DNA of 64,000 nucleotides from Kribbella capetownensis (GCF_004331485.1 NZ_SJKD01000006.1:62001-126000); one strand, 5' to 3'. Numbered from the stretch's first letter, positions 25,134 through 34,169 are shown. A program made the numbers and translations. The notes: a model not told the origin generated them from the letters alone.

Positions 25134-27746
25134 TCAGCTCGGGCCTGGGTAACCGGCGCCGTACGCCTCGATCTCGTCGACGAACATCCCGGTGTTGCGG
25201 TCGTTGGTCCGCTTCTTGTCGAACGTGACCCGCACCCAGCGGGCAGCGGCGGGCGAGAACGACAGGTCGTACCAGACGTTCGAGGCACCGTTCACGGCCG
25301 TCGCCTCACCCCGGTCGGTGAAGTGCACACCGTCGACACTGGTGGCCACGGTGATCTTGTCCGGCCGGTAGTCCGGGTACTCCTCGTAGGCGTGCACCCG
25401 CACCGTCCCGACCGCCTGCCGACGACCGAGGTCGATGCTGACCACCGGCTGCACACTGTCGCCGACGTTCAGCAGCTCGTAGCCGAAGCTCTTGCCGTCG
25501 CCCCAGTCGTCACCGATCACACCGTCGGTCGCCTCCGTCTTGGCCGCATCCGGGAAGCGAGTCGACGGCTCGGTCCGCTCGTACGGCTTCCCCGCCGCGA
25601 GGTTCTGCTGGTGCAGCTGGTTGCCCGCCACTTCGAGGTCGAGCAGCTGGTACGGCGCCGTACCGCCGCTGGAACCAGTCGCCTCGATCCGTAGGTACTT
25701 CGCCTTGGCGTTCAGCCCGATGAAGTCGTCACCACCGTCACCAGTGCCCAGACCGGCCTCGGCCCACTTGGTCCCGTCGGCCGAGACCAGCACGCGGTAC
25801 TTGTTCGCGTAGGTGCTCCCCCAGCGCAGCCGCACGCCGTCCACCTGCGCCTGGCGGCCGAGGTCCACCTGCATCCAGTTGGTGCCGCTGCCACTGGCCG
25901 GCTGCCAGGCGGTGGTGCCATTATCGTCGACTGCCTTCGCGGCGTTGCCACTGGAAGCGGCGGTCGGCTGGTGCCGGGCCAGGTCCTTGGCTACGACCGG
26001 CTTCCCGGCTGCAGCGTCCAGAGCGATCGCCCGGATCCGCTGCATGTAGGACACATCCGGCGAGTACTTGTCACTCCGCTGCACCACACTGGTCGCGAGG
26101 TCGTGTGCCAGGCCCGGATTGGTCTTGCCGAGCTGGTTGAGGACCTCCCAGTCCTCCATTCCGTCCCGCAGCGACTCGTAGCGCGGCGAGGCCTCGATGG
26201 TGTTGTGTTCCTTGTCCGGGCGAACGATGTACCCGTCACCCTTCACGTCCTGGTCGTCCATCGCGTACTGCCAGTTGCCGTAGGCCCAGTGCAGATAGCC
26301 GGTCGCCCCACGGCCGTACGCGAGCCACATGGTCTGCCGCTGGCTCCACTCCGGCTGGTCGATGAACCTGTTCAGGTGATTCCCGACCGGGATGTTGCAG
26401 TTGTAGAACCACAGCGGCTTGCCCTTGGCCTTCTCCGCGTCGTACGGCGCCGGATTCGCGGTGTAGGTGTGCAGGTTCGGGATCACGATGTCCTCGGCCT
26501 TGGCCACGCTCGGCGCCAACTGGTTGACGATCGCGTCGCCGATCTGGACATCCGGCCAGTACTGCCGAAGCTTCTGCTCCACACCGAACCAGCCGGTGTC
26601 ACCGCCGGCGCCCGGCTCGTCGCCGACATGCATCCAGAACATGTCCTTCCAGCCCTTGTCGGCCAGGTGCTGGCGCAGCGCCGGGTAGAACTGCTTGTAC
26701 CAGTTCTCCGCCTCCGGGGTGTCCCACCAGACGTAGTCCGGGACCTGCCGACCGGTCTCCTTCGGCGTCACCTCGACCAGGTACCGCGGCCACTGGCTGT
26801 TGTGCTCCGCGTTCTGCGGCCCGGCGCCGGTGAAGCCCTCGAGCCGGTTCACCACGCCCTTGTCCAGGAACCGCTGCACCACCTCGTCGAAGCGGCTGAA
26901 GTTGAAGCTGTAGTTGCCAGCGGCATCGACCTTGCTGCCGCCGTCGGTGAGCAGGTTGAGCAGCGGCAACTGCAGGTTGTTCTGCCGGTACCGCTTCATC
27001 GTGTCGGCCCAGTTGTCGATCAGCTGCCACCACTGCGGCGAGTACCGGTCGTGGCCGTAGAACAGCTTGACCGTGTCACCCTTGCCGGGGTCGTACGAGG
27101 TCAGCCCGAGGAAGTTCGTCCACATCACGTTGGTGAACTCGCTCTGGTTCGCCGGCGGGATCACCACGTTGCGCGCGTTCACCGTGATCGGCACGTGCAG
27201 GTCGCCGTTCGTCGTCCGCACCGTGGCCCGGCCCCGGTAGATGCCGCCGTGCGCGGTCGCGGGCACGTGCACGCGGACCCACAGCGACTGCGTCTGGCCT
27301 GCCGGTACGGCGATGCCCGTCTCGTTGAGCAGCCGGTCCGGGAAGTCGCCCGGCGCCTGTCGTGTCGTCGGCACGACGAACTGGTTGCCGCCGAAAACCG
27401 AGTTGTGGTTGAGGTACTCGTACCCGACCGGGTTGTAGCTGAGCTCGCTCGCCGGGATCGCGTCCGACGGTCCGGTCAGCGCCGTGAAATCGACCTTGTT
27501 CACGGTGAACGCCGCCGGGCCGCGCACCACGATCTGCGCTGCCTCGTAGTCGTTCTTGGCCGTGTCGAGCTGGATGTCGTCGCGGGCCTCCGGCGATCGC
27601 CCGCTGTCCTTGAAGACGGAGTTGTACGCCGTCTCGGTCCAGACGCCGGGCTTCACGCCGGCCGCCTCTCGTGCCTGCGCGACCGGCACGAACGCTGCCG
27701 AAGTCACCAGGAGTCCGCCTGCCACCACCGCATGTGTCCACCGCAT
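25134..27746 (-). CDS. Secreted DUF4091/GH123-like glycoside hydrolase with two F5/8-type C domains
   Basis: 870 residues from the ATG at 27746 (signal peptide ending VAQARE); an upstream TTG at 27782 is less likely because its SD-like purine tract abuts it. Residues 30-190 form beta-rich N-terminal modules (VPAGQTQSLWVRVHVP, GIYRGRATV). The central barrel carries FWMHVGDEPG, the Asp-Glu pair expected for GH123-type catalysis, and YLHWAYGNWQYAMDDQD near its end. Two discoidin/CBM32-like domains follow (about residues 590-720 and 735-868: WMQVDLGRQAQVDGVRLRW and VVSIDLGRRQAVGTVRVH). It should act outside the cell on a glycan; the substrate is unknown. It lies between the FhuF-like gene and egtA, all on the minus strand. 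Confidence 0.87.
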   Translation of the reverse strand: MRWTHAVVAGGLLVTSAAFVPVAQAREAAGVKPGVWTETAYNSVFKDSGRSPEARDDIQLDTAKNDYEAAQIVVRGPAAFTVNKVDFTALTGPSDAIPASELSYNPVGYEYLNHNSVFGGNQFVVPTTRQAPGDFPDRLLNETGIAVPAGQTQSLWVRVHVPATAHGGIYRGRATVRTTNGDLHVPITVNARNVVIPPANQSEFTNVMWTNFLGLTSYDPGKGDTVKLFYGHDRYSPQWWQLIDNWADTMKRYRQNNLQLPLLNLLTDGGSKVDAAGNYSFNFSRFDEVVQRFLDKGVVNRLEGFTGAGPQNAEHNSQWPRYLVEVTPKETGRQVPDYVWWDTPEAENWYKQFYPALRQHLADKGWKDMFWMHVGDEPGAGGDTGWFGVEQKLRQYWPDVQIGDAIVNQLAPSVAKAEDIVIPNLHTYTANPAPYDAEKAKGKPLWFYNCNIPVGNHLNRFIDQPEWSQRQTMWLAYGRGATGYLHWAYGNWQYAMDDQDVKGDGYIVRPDKEHNTIEASPRYESLRDGMEDWEVLNQLGKTNPGLAHDLATSVVQRSDKYSPDVSYMQRIRAIALDAAAGKPVVAKDLARHQPTAASSGNAAKAVDDNGTTAWQPASGSGTNWMQVDLGRQAQVDGVRLRWGSTYANKYRVLVSADGTKWAEAGLGTGDGGDDFIGLNAKAKYLRIEATGSSGGTAPYQLLDLEVAGNQLHQQNLAAGKPYERTEPSTRFPDAAKTEATDGVIGDDWGDGKSFGYELLNVGDSVQPVVSIDLGRRQAVGTVRVHAYEEYPDYRPDKITVATSVDGVHFTDRGEATAVNGASNVWYDLSFSPAAARWVRVTFDKKRTNDRNTGMFVDEIEAYGAGYPGPS

Positions 27747-27810
27747 GCCGAACAGCCAACGCGCGGAACCGCACGGCGGCAATCCTCTGGATGAAGGCGG
27801 CCTAGACCAA

Positions 27811-28470
27811 TCAGCGGAAACGCGGGCAGGTGGTGCAGGCGTTCACGTTCGGCAGCACATAGACGTAGCAGCACGACGTTCGCAGCTTCTGCTCCAGCGA
27901 CACGGCGAACGCCTCAGCGGCCTGTTCGGCGTACGGCGCCTCATCCGGCAAGCGGATCGCGGCCCGCACCTCGTCGTCGACGGCACCGAAGCGCTGCAGC
28001 GACCCAAGCTTCACAGCGGGCAGATAGGAGTCCAGAAACGCTGTCGTGTGGGCCTTCAGCTGTGCGGCCGCTGTGGCCATCGGCACGGCCTCCTGTGACA
28101 GCAGCGCGACCTCGACCGGGTAGTGCGCGGTCGGGTGCCGCCGGAACGCCAGTGCGGACGGCGAGACCTCGGGTGAGACACCGGCTGCGGCTGCCGTCAC
28201 TCCGGCCACCAGCGAGGGGACCTGGACGTACCACATCAGCGTGAACATGGCTGCGACCTGCACCGGCGGATCGATGGCGTACTCGCGCCCGTAGTCCTCC
28301 TGCACAGCAGTCCGCCACGCGTACGTCGGATCGCCGCCGGCCTGCTGCTCCGAGATCACGTCAGCACACGACACCCACTCCGGTCCGGGCACGGAGTCCG
28401 CCGTACGCACGGACATCCAGGTCACCGAGTCGGCGAGGACGTCCGCGAGATCGCTGACGGATTGGCTCAC
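27811..28470 (-). CDS. FhuF-like (2Fe-2S) ferric-siderophore reductase
   Basis: 219 residues. The C-terminus SCCYVYVLPNVNACTTCPR has the C-C-x10-C-x2-C pattern that binds the 2Fe-2S cluster in FhuF-type reductases; the rest is mostly helical and aliphatic. It would release iron from imported ferric siderophores in the cytosol. Its GTG overlaps the TGA of the ATPase gene (GTGA), making it the last gene of the iron-uptake operon. Confidence 0.88.
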   Translation of the reverse strand: MSQSVSDLADVLADSVTWMSVRTADSVPGPEWVSCADVISEQQAGGDPTYAWRTAVQEDYGREYAIDPPVQVAAMFTLMWYVQVPSLVAGVTAAAAGVSPEVSPSALAFRRHPTAHYPVEVALLSQEAVPMATAAAQLKAHTTAFLDSYLPAVKLGSLQRFGAVDDEVRAAIRLPDEAPYAEQAAEAFAVSLEQKLRTSCCYVYVLPNVNACTTCPRFR

Positions 28471-29243
28471 CCAACCAGCCTACGGTCCGGGACGACGACG
28501 GGTGCTCCCCCGACGTCGACCACGGTGGCCTGCAGACCGAACACGTCTTCCAGCAGTTCCGCGGTCAGTACGTCGACCGGTCGTCCCTCGGCGGCAATCC
28601 GGCCCTCGCCCATCACCACGAGGTGGTCGGCGTACTGCGCGGCAAGGGTGAGGTCGTGGAGCACGACAACCACAGTCCGGCCGGAGCCGTGAGCCGCCGC
28701 GTGGACCACGTTCATCACGTCGACCGCGTGGGCCAGGTCCAGGTACGTCGTGGGTTCGTCCAGCAGCAGGTGTGGCGTGCCCTGGGCCAGCACCATCGCG
28801 ATCCACACCCGTTGCCGTTGGCCACCAGACAGCTGGTCGACCGGGCGCTCACGCAGTTCGGTCAGCTCGACGGCCGCGAGTGCCTCGTCGATCGCGGCGT
28901 CATCCTCAGCGGTCAGCCGCCCGAACAGTCCGCGGTGCGGATGGCGTCCGCGCGATACCAGCTCGGCAGCTGTGATCCCCTCCGGCGTCACCGGCCCTTG
29001 CGGCAGCACACCGAGCTTCCGGGCCAGCTCACGCGCCGGCAGCTTGTGGATGTCCTTGCCGTCCAGCAACACCTGACCGCTCTGCGGAGTGAGCAGTCGG
29101 CTCATCCCCCGCAGCAGCGTGGACTTACCCGATCCGTTCGGCCCGACCACAGCGGTCAGCTGCCCGGCCGGCACCTCCAGCGTCAACCCGGACACCACCG
29201 GCGCATCCCCGCCGTACGCGAGGGTGAGGTTCTCGACGTGCAC
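28467..29243 (-). CDS. Iron-siderophore ABC transporter ATP-binding protein
   Basis: 258 residues, FepC/FhuC type. Walker A GPNGSGKST, signature QLSGGQRQR, Walker B LLLDEPTTYLDLAHAVDVM and switch His in VVLHDLTLA are intact; TTYLDLAHQ-like wording is characteristic of siderophore ATPases. GTG start with AAGGGA upstream. It lies between two permease genes and the FhuF-like gene in one operon. Confidence 0.95.
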   Translation of the reverse strand: MHVENLTLAYGGDAPVVSGLTLEVPAGQLTAVVGPNGSGKSTLLRGMSRLLTPQSGQVLLDGKDIHKLPARELARKLGVLPQGPVTPEGITAAELVSRGRHPHRGLFGRLTAEDDAAIDEALAAVELTELRERPVDQLSGGQRQRVWIAMVLAQGTPHLLLDEPTTYLDLAHAVDVMNVVHAAAHGSGRTVVVVLHDLTLAAQYADHLVVMGEGRIAAEGRPVDVLTAELLEDVFGLQATVVDVGGAPVVVPDRRLVG

Positions 29244-29246
29244 TGA

Positions 29247-30275
29247 TCAGCGTCCCTTCTGCTGACGGCCGATGAGGTGTAGGAGGTACGGCGCTCCGCA
29301 CGCAGCTGTGATGATGCCGACCGGAAGCTCGTACGGACCGACCTGCAACCACTGCAGTCCGTTTCGGGCGACCAGATCGGCCAGTACGACGAACAGTGCG
29401 CCGAGCATCGCGGTGGTGAGCAACGGGGGCCGCTCCATCCGGGTCAGCCGCTGCGCGATCTGCGGCGCCACCAGTGCGACGAACGCGATCGGGCCCGCTC
29501 CCGCGGTTGCCATCGCGGCGAGCACCGTCGCCACGATCAGCAACGCCAGCCTGATCCGCGCCACCCGCACGCCGAGCGACGACGCGACGTCGTCCCCGAG
29601 CACCAGCGCGGACAGGTCCCGGTTGAACATCATTGCCACCGGCAACAAGAGCACCACGGCGAACAGCACCGGAATTGCATCACTCCAGGCTCGCGCGTTG
29701 AGTGAACCGGCCAGCCATGCGGCCGCCCGGCCTGCGTCGTTGACATCACCGATCACCAGCAACCACGCGACGAGTGAGTTGGCCGCGGCCGCGATCCCGA
29801 CCCCGATCAGCACCACGCGCCCGGCGTCCACCACGCCACGCTGGATTGACAACGCACCGACGATCAACGTCGCGATCAGCCCGCCCAGTACGGCGGCCAG
29901 CGGGATGCCGACCTTGGCCGCGGCACCCGAGATGTTCCCACCGCCACTGCCGGCGAGCACGATCACCGCGACGGCACCCGCGGACGCACCGGAGTTGACA
30001 CCGACGATGTCCGGACTGGCCAGCGGGTTGCGGGACAAGGTCTGCAGCAATGCGCCCGACACGGCGAACGCGATGCCGACCAGCAGGCCGGTGGCCACAC
30101 GTGGCAGCCGCAACTCGAGCACGACGAGACGCGTACCGTGGCGGCCACCTCCGAGCAGTACCTCGATCACGTCGGCGAGCGGGAGTTTCGTCGTACCGAC
30201 GCTCAGGGAGACGAGCGCGATCACGATGGCGAGGACCGCGAAAGCCACGCTGAGCATTACCGTCCGCGACTTCAC
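29247..30275 (-). CDS. Iron-siderophore ABC transporter permease (FecCD family), second subunit
   Basis: 342 residues with about nine to ten membrane segments. The FecCD motifs TLSRNPLASPDIVGVNSGAS and GPIAFVALVAPQIAQRLT are present, and GLQWLQVGPYELPVGIITAACGAPYLLHL near the C-terminus is typical of the FepG/FhuB-type second subunit. It overlaps the other permease gene by GTGA. Confidence 0.94.
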   Translation of the reverse strand: MKSRTVMLSVAFAVLAIVIALVSLSVGTTKLPLADVIEVLLGGGRHGTRLVVLELRLPRVATGLLVGIAFAVSGALLQTLSRNPLASPDIVGVNSGASAGAVAVIVLAGSGGGNISGAAAKVGIPLAAVLGGLIATLIVGALSIQRGVVDAGRVVLIGVGIAAAANSLVAWLLVIGDVNDAGRAAAWLAGSLNARAWSDAIPVLFAVVLLLPVAMMFNRDLSALVLGDDVASSLGVRVARIRLALLIVATVLAAMATAGAGPIAFVALVAPQIAQRLTRMERPPLLTTAMLGALFVVLADLVARNGLQWLQVGPYELPVGIITAACGAPYLLHLIGRQQKGR

Positions 30276-31321
30276 AGCGCCACCGCCCGGCGGCGTACGA
30301 CGATCACGAACAAGGGCGCGCCGACGATGCCGAGGACGACGCCGGCCTGGACCTCACCGGCACCGCCGACCAGCCTCCCGACCAGGTCGGCGAGCACCAG
30401 TGCGGTCCCGCCGATGACAGCCGCGCCCGGGATCAGCCAGGTGTTGCGGGCGCCGAAGATCCGGCGAGCGACATGGCCGGCGAGCAGTCCGAGGAAGCCG
30501 ATCGGACCGCAGGCCGCGACTCCCGCAGCAGTGAGCAACCCGATCGAAACCAGCCCGACCAAGCGCGCCCGGCGGATCGACAAACCCAGACCAGCGGCCA
30601 CATCGTCGCCGAGCGCCAGCAGATCGAGGTCGCGAGCGTTGATCAAGGCAAGGATCAGACCGACCGCCGCGAACGGCAGCACCTGCCCCGCGACATCCAG
30701 GCCGCGGCCTGCGACCGAACCGACCGCCCAGAAGCGATAGCCGTCGAGGGTGTTGGCGTCGAGCAGCACGATCGCCGAGGTCAACGCACCGAGCATCGCG
30801 GCCACCGCGGCGCCGGTCAGCGCCAGCCCGACCGGCGACGCTCCGTTCCCCCGCGAGGCCAGGCGCTGCACACCGAACGTCGCCACCAACGCGCCCACGA
30901 GCGCGACCCACACCGTCGACGAGACCGACTCGACCCAGCCGAGCTGCAACCCGAGTACGACGGCGAACGCGGCGCCCGAGCTCACACCGAAGATCCCCGG
31001 CTCGGCCAGCGCGTTGCGGGTGTGGCCCTGCATCAACGTCCCGGCGACGCCCAGGCAGACGCCGATCAGGACGGCCACCACCGTGCGCGGGAAGCGCAGG
31101 CTGCGGACGATCACGTCCGGATCGGACCCGTCGTTCGCGGTCAGTGCGTGCCACAACGCGCCAGGCCCGAGCCCCCTCGACCCGAATGCGAGGCTGGCCG
31201 CGAAGGCCAGCACCAGAACGACGACGAGCACGAGCAGCGCGGCAGTACGACGTACTGCGGGACGGCCGGTGCGGACCGGTGGCGGCGCGGCCGGGCGTGC
31301 GGTCGGGACGGCGGAGGACAT
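30272..31321 (-). CDS. Iron-siderophore ABC transporter permease (FecCD family), first subunit
   Basis: 349 residues. Signature stretches GTLMQGHTRNALAEPGIFGVSSGA and GPIGFLGLLAGHVARRIFG identify a FecCD permease; DLVGRLVGGAGEVQAGVVLGIVGAPLFV is the usual C-terminus. It is the first gene of the operon and starts only 5 bases from the iron box at 31326-31344, so a leaderless, iron-repressed transcript is likely. Confidence 0.94.
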   Translation of the reverse strand: MSSAVPTARPAAPPPVRTGRPAVRRTAALLVLVVVLVLAFAASLAFGSRGLGPGALWHALTANDGSDPDVIVRSLRFPRTVVAVLIGVCLGVAGTLMQGHTRNALAEPGIFGVSSGAAFAVVLGLQLGWVESVSSTVWVALVGALVATFGVQRLASRGNGASPVGLALTGAAVAAMLGALTSAIVLLDANTLDGYRFWAVGSVAGRGLDVAGQVLPFAAVGLILALINARDLDLLALGDDVAAGLGLSIRRARLVGLVSIGLLTAAGVAACGPIGFLGLLAGHVARRIFGARNTWLIPGAAVIGGTALVLADLVGRLVGGAGEVQAGVVLGIVGAPLFVIVVRRRAVAL

Positions 31322-31325
31322 ATGG

Positions 31326-31344
31326 TTAGGGTTGCCTTAGTTCA
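31326..31344. promoter_or_regulatory. IdeR/DtxR-type iron box 1
   Basis: TTAGGGTTGCCTTAGTTCA agrees with the 19-bp IdeR consensus at 13 positions. It lies against the start of the FecCD operon. Confidence 0.6.
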
Positions 31345-31352
31345 ACGTTGTG

Positions 31353-31371
31353 GTGAGTCACCTTAACCTGC
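31353..31371. promoter_or_regulatory. IdeR/DtxR-type iron box 2
   Basis: GTGAGTCACCTTAACCTGC, read on the minus strand, contains AGGTTAAGG and agrees with the consensus at about 11 of 19 positions. It lies 26 bases before the binding-protein gene and probably serves the plus-strand promoter. Confidence 0.45.
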
Positions 31372-31396
31372 GAGCCGTCCTGACCAGGAGACACCT

Positions 31397-32380
31397 GTGC
31401 GCCTGCCCCGAATCACCGCCCTGCTCGCCGTCGCCGCACTGGCTCTGACCGCCTGCGGCTCCGCCGCGGACTCCGAGGACTCCCCGGACGCGGCCGGAGC
31501 GTCCTCGGCCGGGTTCCCGCGCACCGTCGAGCACGCGATGGGCAAGACCGAGATCCCGGCCAAGCCGAAGCGGGTGGTGGCGCTGGACGCGAGCTTCGTC
31601 GACGCGACGCTGATCCTGGACACACCGGTGGTCGGGTACACCGACTACCGCAGCATCAACGGGAAGCTGCCGGACTACCTCGGCGACGACCGCAACACCC
31701 TGGGCGGCGAGGCGGAGGCGGTCGGCACGCTGGCCGAGCCGAACCTGGAGAAGATCGCCGCGCTGAACCCGGACCTGATCATCACCGCGAAGGTCCGGCA
31801 CGAGAAGCTGTACGACCAGTTGTCCGCGATCGCGCCGACGGTGATGTCCGAGACCACCGGGCCGACCTGGAAGGACAACATCCGGCTCGAGGCGAAGGCG
31901 CTCGGCGCGGAGGACCTGGCCGAGAAGGAGCTCTCGTCGTACGAGAAGGCGGCCAAGACCGTCGGCGACGCGATCAACGCGAAGGCGAAGAACCCGGCGA
32001 TCTCGGTGGTCCGCTTCGTCGACGGGCCGACCCGGCTGTACCAGAACGCCAGCTTCTCCGGCATCGTGCTGAAGGACGCCGGCCTGAAGCGGCCCGCGCC
32101 GCAGGACGTGAACGACTTCGCACTCGAGATCAGCCCGGAGCGGATCAAGGACGCCGACGGCGACGCGATCTTCGTCACTGTGTACGCCGACGAGAAGGGG
32201 CTGAGCGCCAAGACCGCCGGGCAGTTCAAGGCCAACCCGCTGTGGACGCCGCTGGCGCCGAAGGTGCACGAAGTCCCCGACCTCACCTGGATGACCGCGG
32301 TCGGTCTGCAGGGCGCGTGGTCGATCCTGACCGACCTGGCCAAGACCTTCGACGTCCCGGCTCCGGTCAAGGCCGACTGA
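31397..32380 (+). CDS. Iron-siderophore ABC transporter substrate-binding lipoprotein
   Basis: 327 residues, GTG start with CAGGAG upstream. The signal peptide ends in the lipobox LALTAC (Cys about 18). FPRTVEHAMGKTEIPAKPKRVVALDASFVDATLIL and AALNPDLIITAKV are typical of FecB/FepB-type proteins with a rigid helical backbone. Divergent from the permease operon across a 75-base gap with two iron boxes; together the genes form a full siderophore-uptake unit. Confidence 0.94.
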   Translation: MRLPRITALLAVAALALTACGSAADSEDSPDAAGASSAGFPRTVEHAMGKTEIPAKPKRVVALDASFVDATLILDTPVVGYTDYRSINGKLPDYLGDDRNTLGGEAEAVGTLAEPNLEKIAALNPDLIITAKVRHEKLYDQLSAIAPTVMSETTGPTWKDNIRLEAKALGAEDLAEKELSSYEKAAKTVGDAINAKAKNPAISVVRFVDGPTRLYQNASFSGIVLKDAGLKRPAPQDVNDFALEISPERIKDADGDAIFVTVYADEKGLSAKTAGQFKANPLWTPLAPKVHEVPDLTWMTAVGLQGAWSILTDLAKTFDVPAPVKAD

Positions 32381-32428
32381 GACGTCCGCGGCGATCGACG
32401 CCTAAGGGCGGTAGATAGGGTCGGCAGT

Positions 32429-33073
32429 ATGACGGCTCTGACCCGGTGGCATGTCGGTCCGTGGACCACGCGCGGTACTCGCCCCGGCTCGCCGTTCGAG
32501 CCGGGGCTGAAGCGGACGCCCGACGAGTTGAACTTCGACATCGTCGGGCTGTCGCGCATCCTCGGCCGGCGGCAGACGCTGCCGGAGGAGATGCTGGTAC
32601 GCCGCTGCCAGGCCGCATTGCGCCCGACCGATCCACGGCCGTGCGGCGTCCAGACCCTGACCGACCCGGACCTCGCCCGCGACCTCGCCGAAACCGCCGA
32701 ACGCGCCTTCACCTGGATCGCCGCCCAAGCCCCCTCCGGCTACGAGTTCGCCCTGACCGACGCCGTAGAACTCCGCCCCCTCCTGGACCTGGATGCTCCC
32801 GTCGTCGCGATCGAGGCCGTCATCCACCAGGCCGCCGTACCCCTCCCGGCTGCCCGCCTAGCCACCTCCCACGTACGCCGCTCCACCTCAGGCCACTGGT
32901 ACGCCGGCAACGCCGTCTGCAACTGGTCCGGCCCCCACGACACAGCAGCCGAAGCAACCGCCGCCGTACAAGCCGCACGCGAAGACCTGGTCACTCAACT
33001 ACAAGCCACCGGCCGAGAAGACCTCGCACGCACCGCAAGCCGCTGGCCACCAGTCCCCGCCGAACCCGCGTAG
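32429..33073 (+). CDS. Conserved hypothetical protein
   Basis: 214 residues, no membrane segment or signal peptide and no recognised motif. The region LNFDIVGLSRILGRRQTLPEEMLVRRC and the C-terminal part with several Trp residues (GHWYAGNAVCNWSGPHDTAAEATAAVQAAREDLV) look like a soluble alpha/beta protein. The codon pattern is like its neighbours. It lies between the siderophore-binding protein and a palindromic repeat; no operon partner is evident. Confidence 0.65.
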   Translation: MTALTRWHVGPWTTRGTRPGSPFEPGLKRTPDELNFDIVGLSRILGRRQTLPEEMLVRRCQAALRPTDPRPCGVQTLTDPDLARDLAETAERAFTWIAAQAPSGYEFALTDAVELRPLLDLDAPVVAIEAVIHQAAVPLPAARLATSHVRRSTSGHWYAGNAVCNWSGPHDTAAEATAAVQAAREDLVTQLQATGREDLARTASRWPPVPAEPA

Positions 33074-33078
33074 TCCCC

Positions 33079-33161
33079 TCTGCTGGGCTGACCCACCAGA
33101 TGGTGGGTTGGCCCACCGGATTCTCGTTGGCCAACCCACCTTCTCGTGGGCTGACCCATCC
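33079..33161. repeat. Dispersed palindromic intergenic repeat, copy A
   Basis: Begins TCTGCTGGGCTGACC, exactly as copy B at 52411. The core is a hairpin with GGTGGGTTGGCC (33102-33113) pairing with 33129-33140 around a loop containing CGGATTC; an upstream CCCACC could pair alternatively with GGTGGG. It fills the gap between convergent genes and can serve as a bidirectional terminator. Confidence 0.8.
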
Positions 33162-33180
33162 CAGGGCGCGGGAGGTCGGG

Positions 33181-34107
33181 CTAGGCGGACTGGGTTAGGG
33201 GTGGGTGGGTTGGGGTGGTGGGATCCAGGAGGTGTTGGCGGAGGAAGGTCAGTTCGGCTTCGACTGCGGCCTCGTGGCTTTCGAGGAAGGGGGCGTAGTG
33301 GTTGCCGGGGAGGCGGACCAGCTCGGCCTTGGAGGACTTGGCGGCGGCTGCGACGGCCGGAGCAGCTAGGGCGGAGCGGTCGTCATTGCAGACCACGTAG
33401 AGCAGTGGGCAACGGATGTCGGCGGCGTACTTCGCTGGGCGGTAGAACGCGGCACGCGGAATCGAGCGCGCGGCCAGGGTCTGCTGCCAATCGGGGTACT
33501 TGTTGCCCGGGTTGAGGACGGCATCGCCGAGCTGGGCGTCAGGGGTGTTGAGCAGCGCGACTGTCCCACGCGGGCCGGACAGCGCCACCAGCTTCGGAGG
33601 TCGCCCGACCAGAGCGCCAAGGGTGTCCAGGAGGGTTCGACCTGCCAGTCGGAGTGCGCCGAGCGGGCTCTGGTAGCGAGACGCCGTGCGAGTCACGACC
33701 GGCCCATCGACGTTCGGAGACTGCGCGATCGCGGCGGCAATCCGATCATCTTCCGCGGCGAGCTGTACGACGTACCCGGCGCACAACGAGAACGACCAGA
33801 GCGCGACCCGCTCGACCCCGGGAAGGGTCGCGGCGAAACCGATCGCCGCCCGCCAATCCGTCAGCTGCCCGCCGATCGGCGCGACCTGCCGCGGCTCACC
33901 ACCACTCTCACCGAAGTTGCGATAGTCGAACGCCAGCACACTGAAACCAGCCGCCGCGAAGCGCTCGGCGAACCGGTCGGTGCCCGGCTCCTTGGTGACC
34001 CCGAACCCACCGGTCATCACCACGCAGCCGCCGTTCGACCCCGGATAGTGCCAGCCCGCGCACTCCACACCCGCACTGCTGAACCACACCTTCTCGCGCA
34101 TACTCAA
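33181..34107 (-). CDS. Alpha/beta hydrolase (dienelactone-hydrolase/peptidase S9-like)
   Basis: 308 residues. VVMTGGFGVTKEPG is the oxyanion region, LAFDYRNFGESGGEPR the usual strand-loop after it, and VALWSFSLCAGYV holds the nucleophile Ser in a G/A-x-S-x-C variant elbow (SFSLC, lacking the final Gly). LLYVVCNDDRSALAA gives the acid and LPGNHYAPF the His. The variant elbow makes the substrate uncertain. It lies downstream of a TetR gene and behind the palindrome GAACCACGTGGTTC, suggesting TetR control. Confidence 0.82.
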   Translation of the reverse strand: MSMREKVWFSSAGVECAGWHYPGSNGGCVVMTGGFGVTKEPGTDRFAERFAAAGFSVLAFDYRNFGESGGEPRQVAPIGGQLTDWRAAIGFAATLPGVERVALWSFSLCAGYVVQLAAEDDRIAAAIAQSPNVDGPVVTRTASRYQSPLGALRLAGRTLLDTLGALVGRPPKLVALSGPRGTVALLNTPDAQLGDAVLNPGNKYPDWQQTLAARSIPRAAFYRPAKYAADIRCPLLYVVCNDDRSALAAPAVAAAAKSSKAELVRLPGNHYAPFLESHEAAVEAELTFLRQHLLDPTTPTHPPLTQSA

Positions 34108-34109
34108 AA

Positions 34110-34123
34110 GTGAACCACGTGGT
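34110..34123. promoter_or_regulatory. Perfect 14-bp palindrome before the alpha/beta hydrolase
   Basis: GAACCACGTGGTTC, ending 3 bases from the hydrolase ATG in the 62-base gap to the TetR gene. A TetR-family operator is the simplest reading. Confidence 0.5.
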
Positions 34124-34169
34124 TCGCAAACTGTCCATGACTCTGCTCAGAACCACCGGAACGCAGGAA

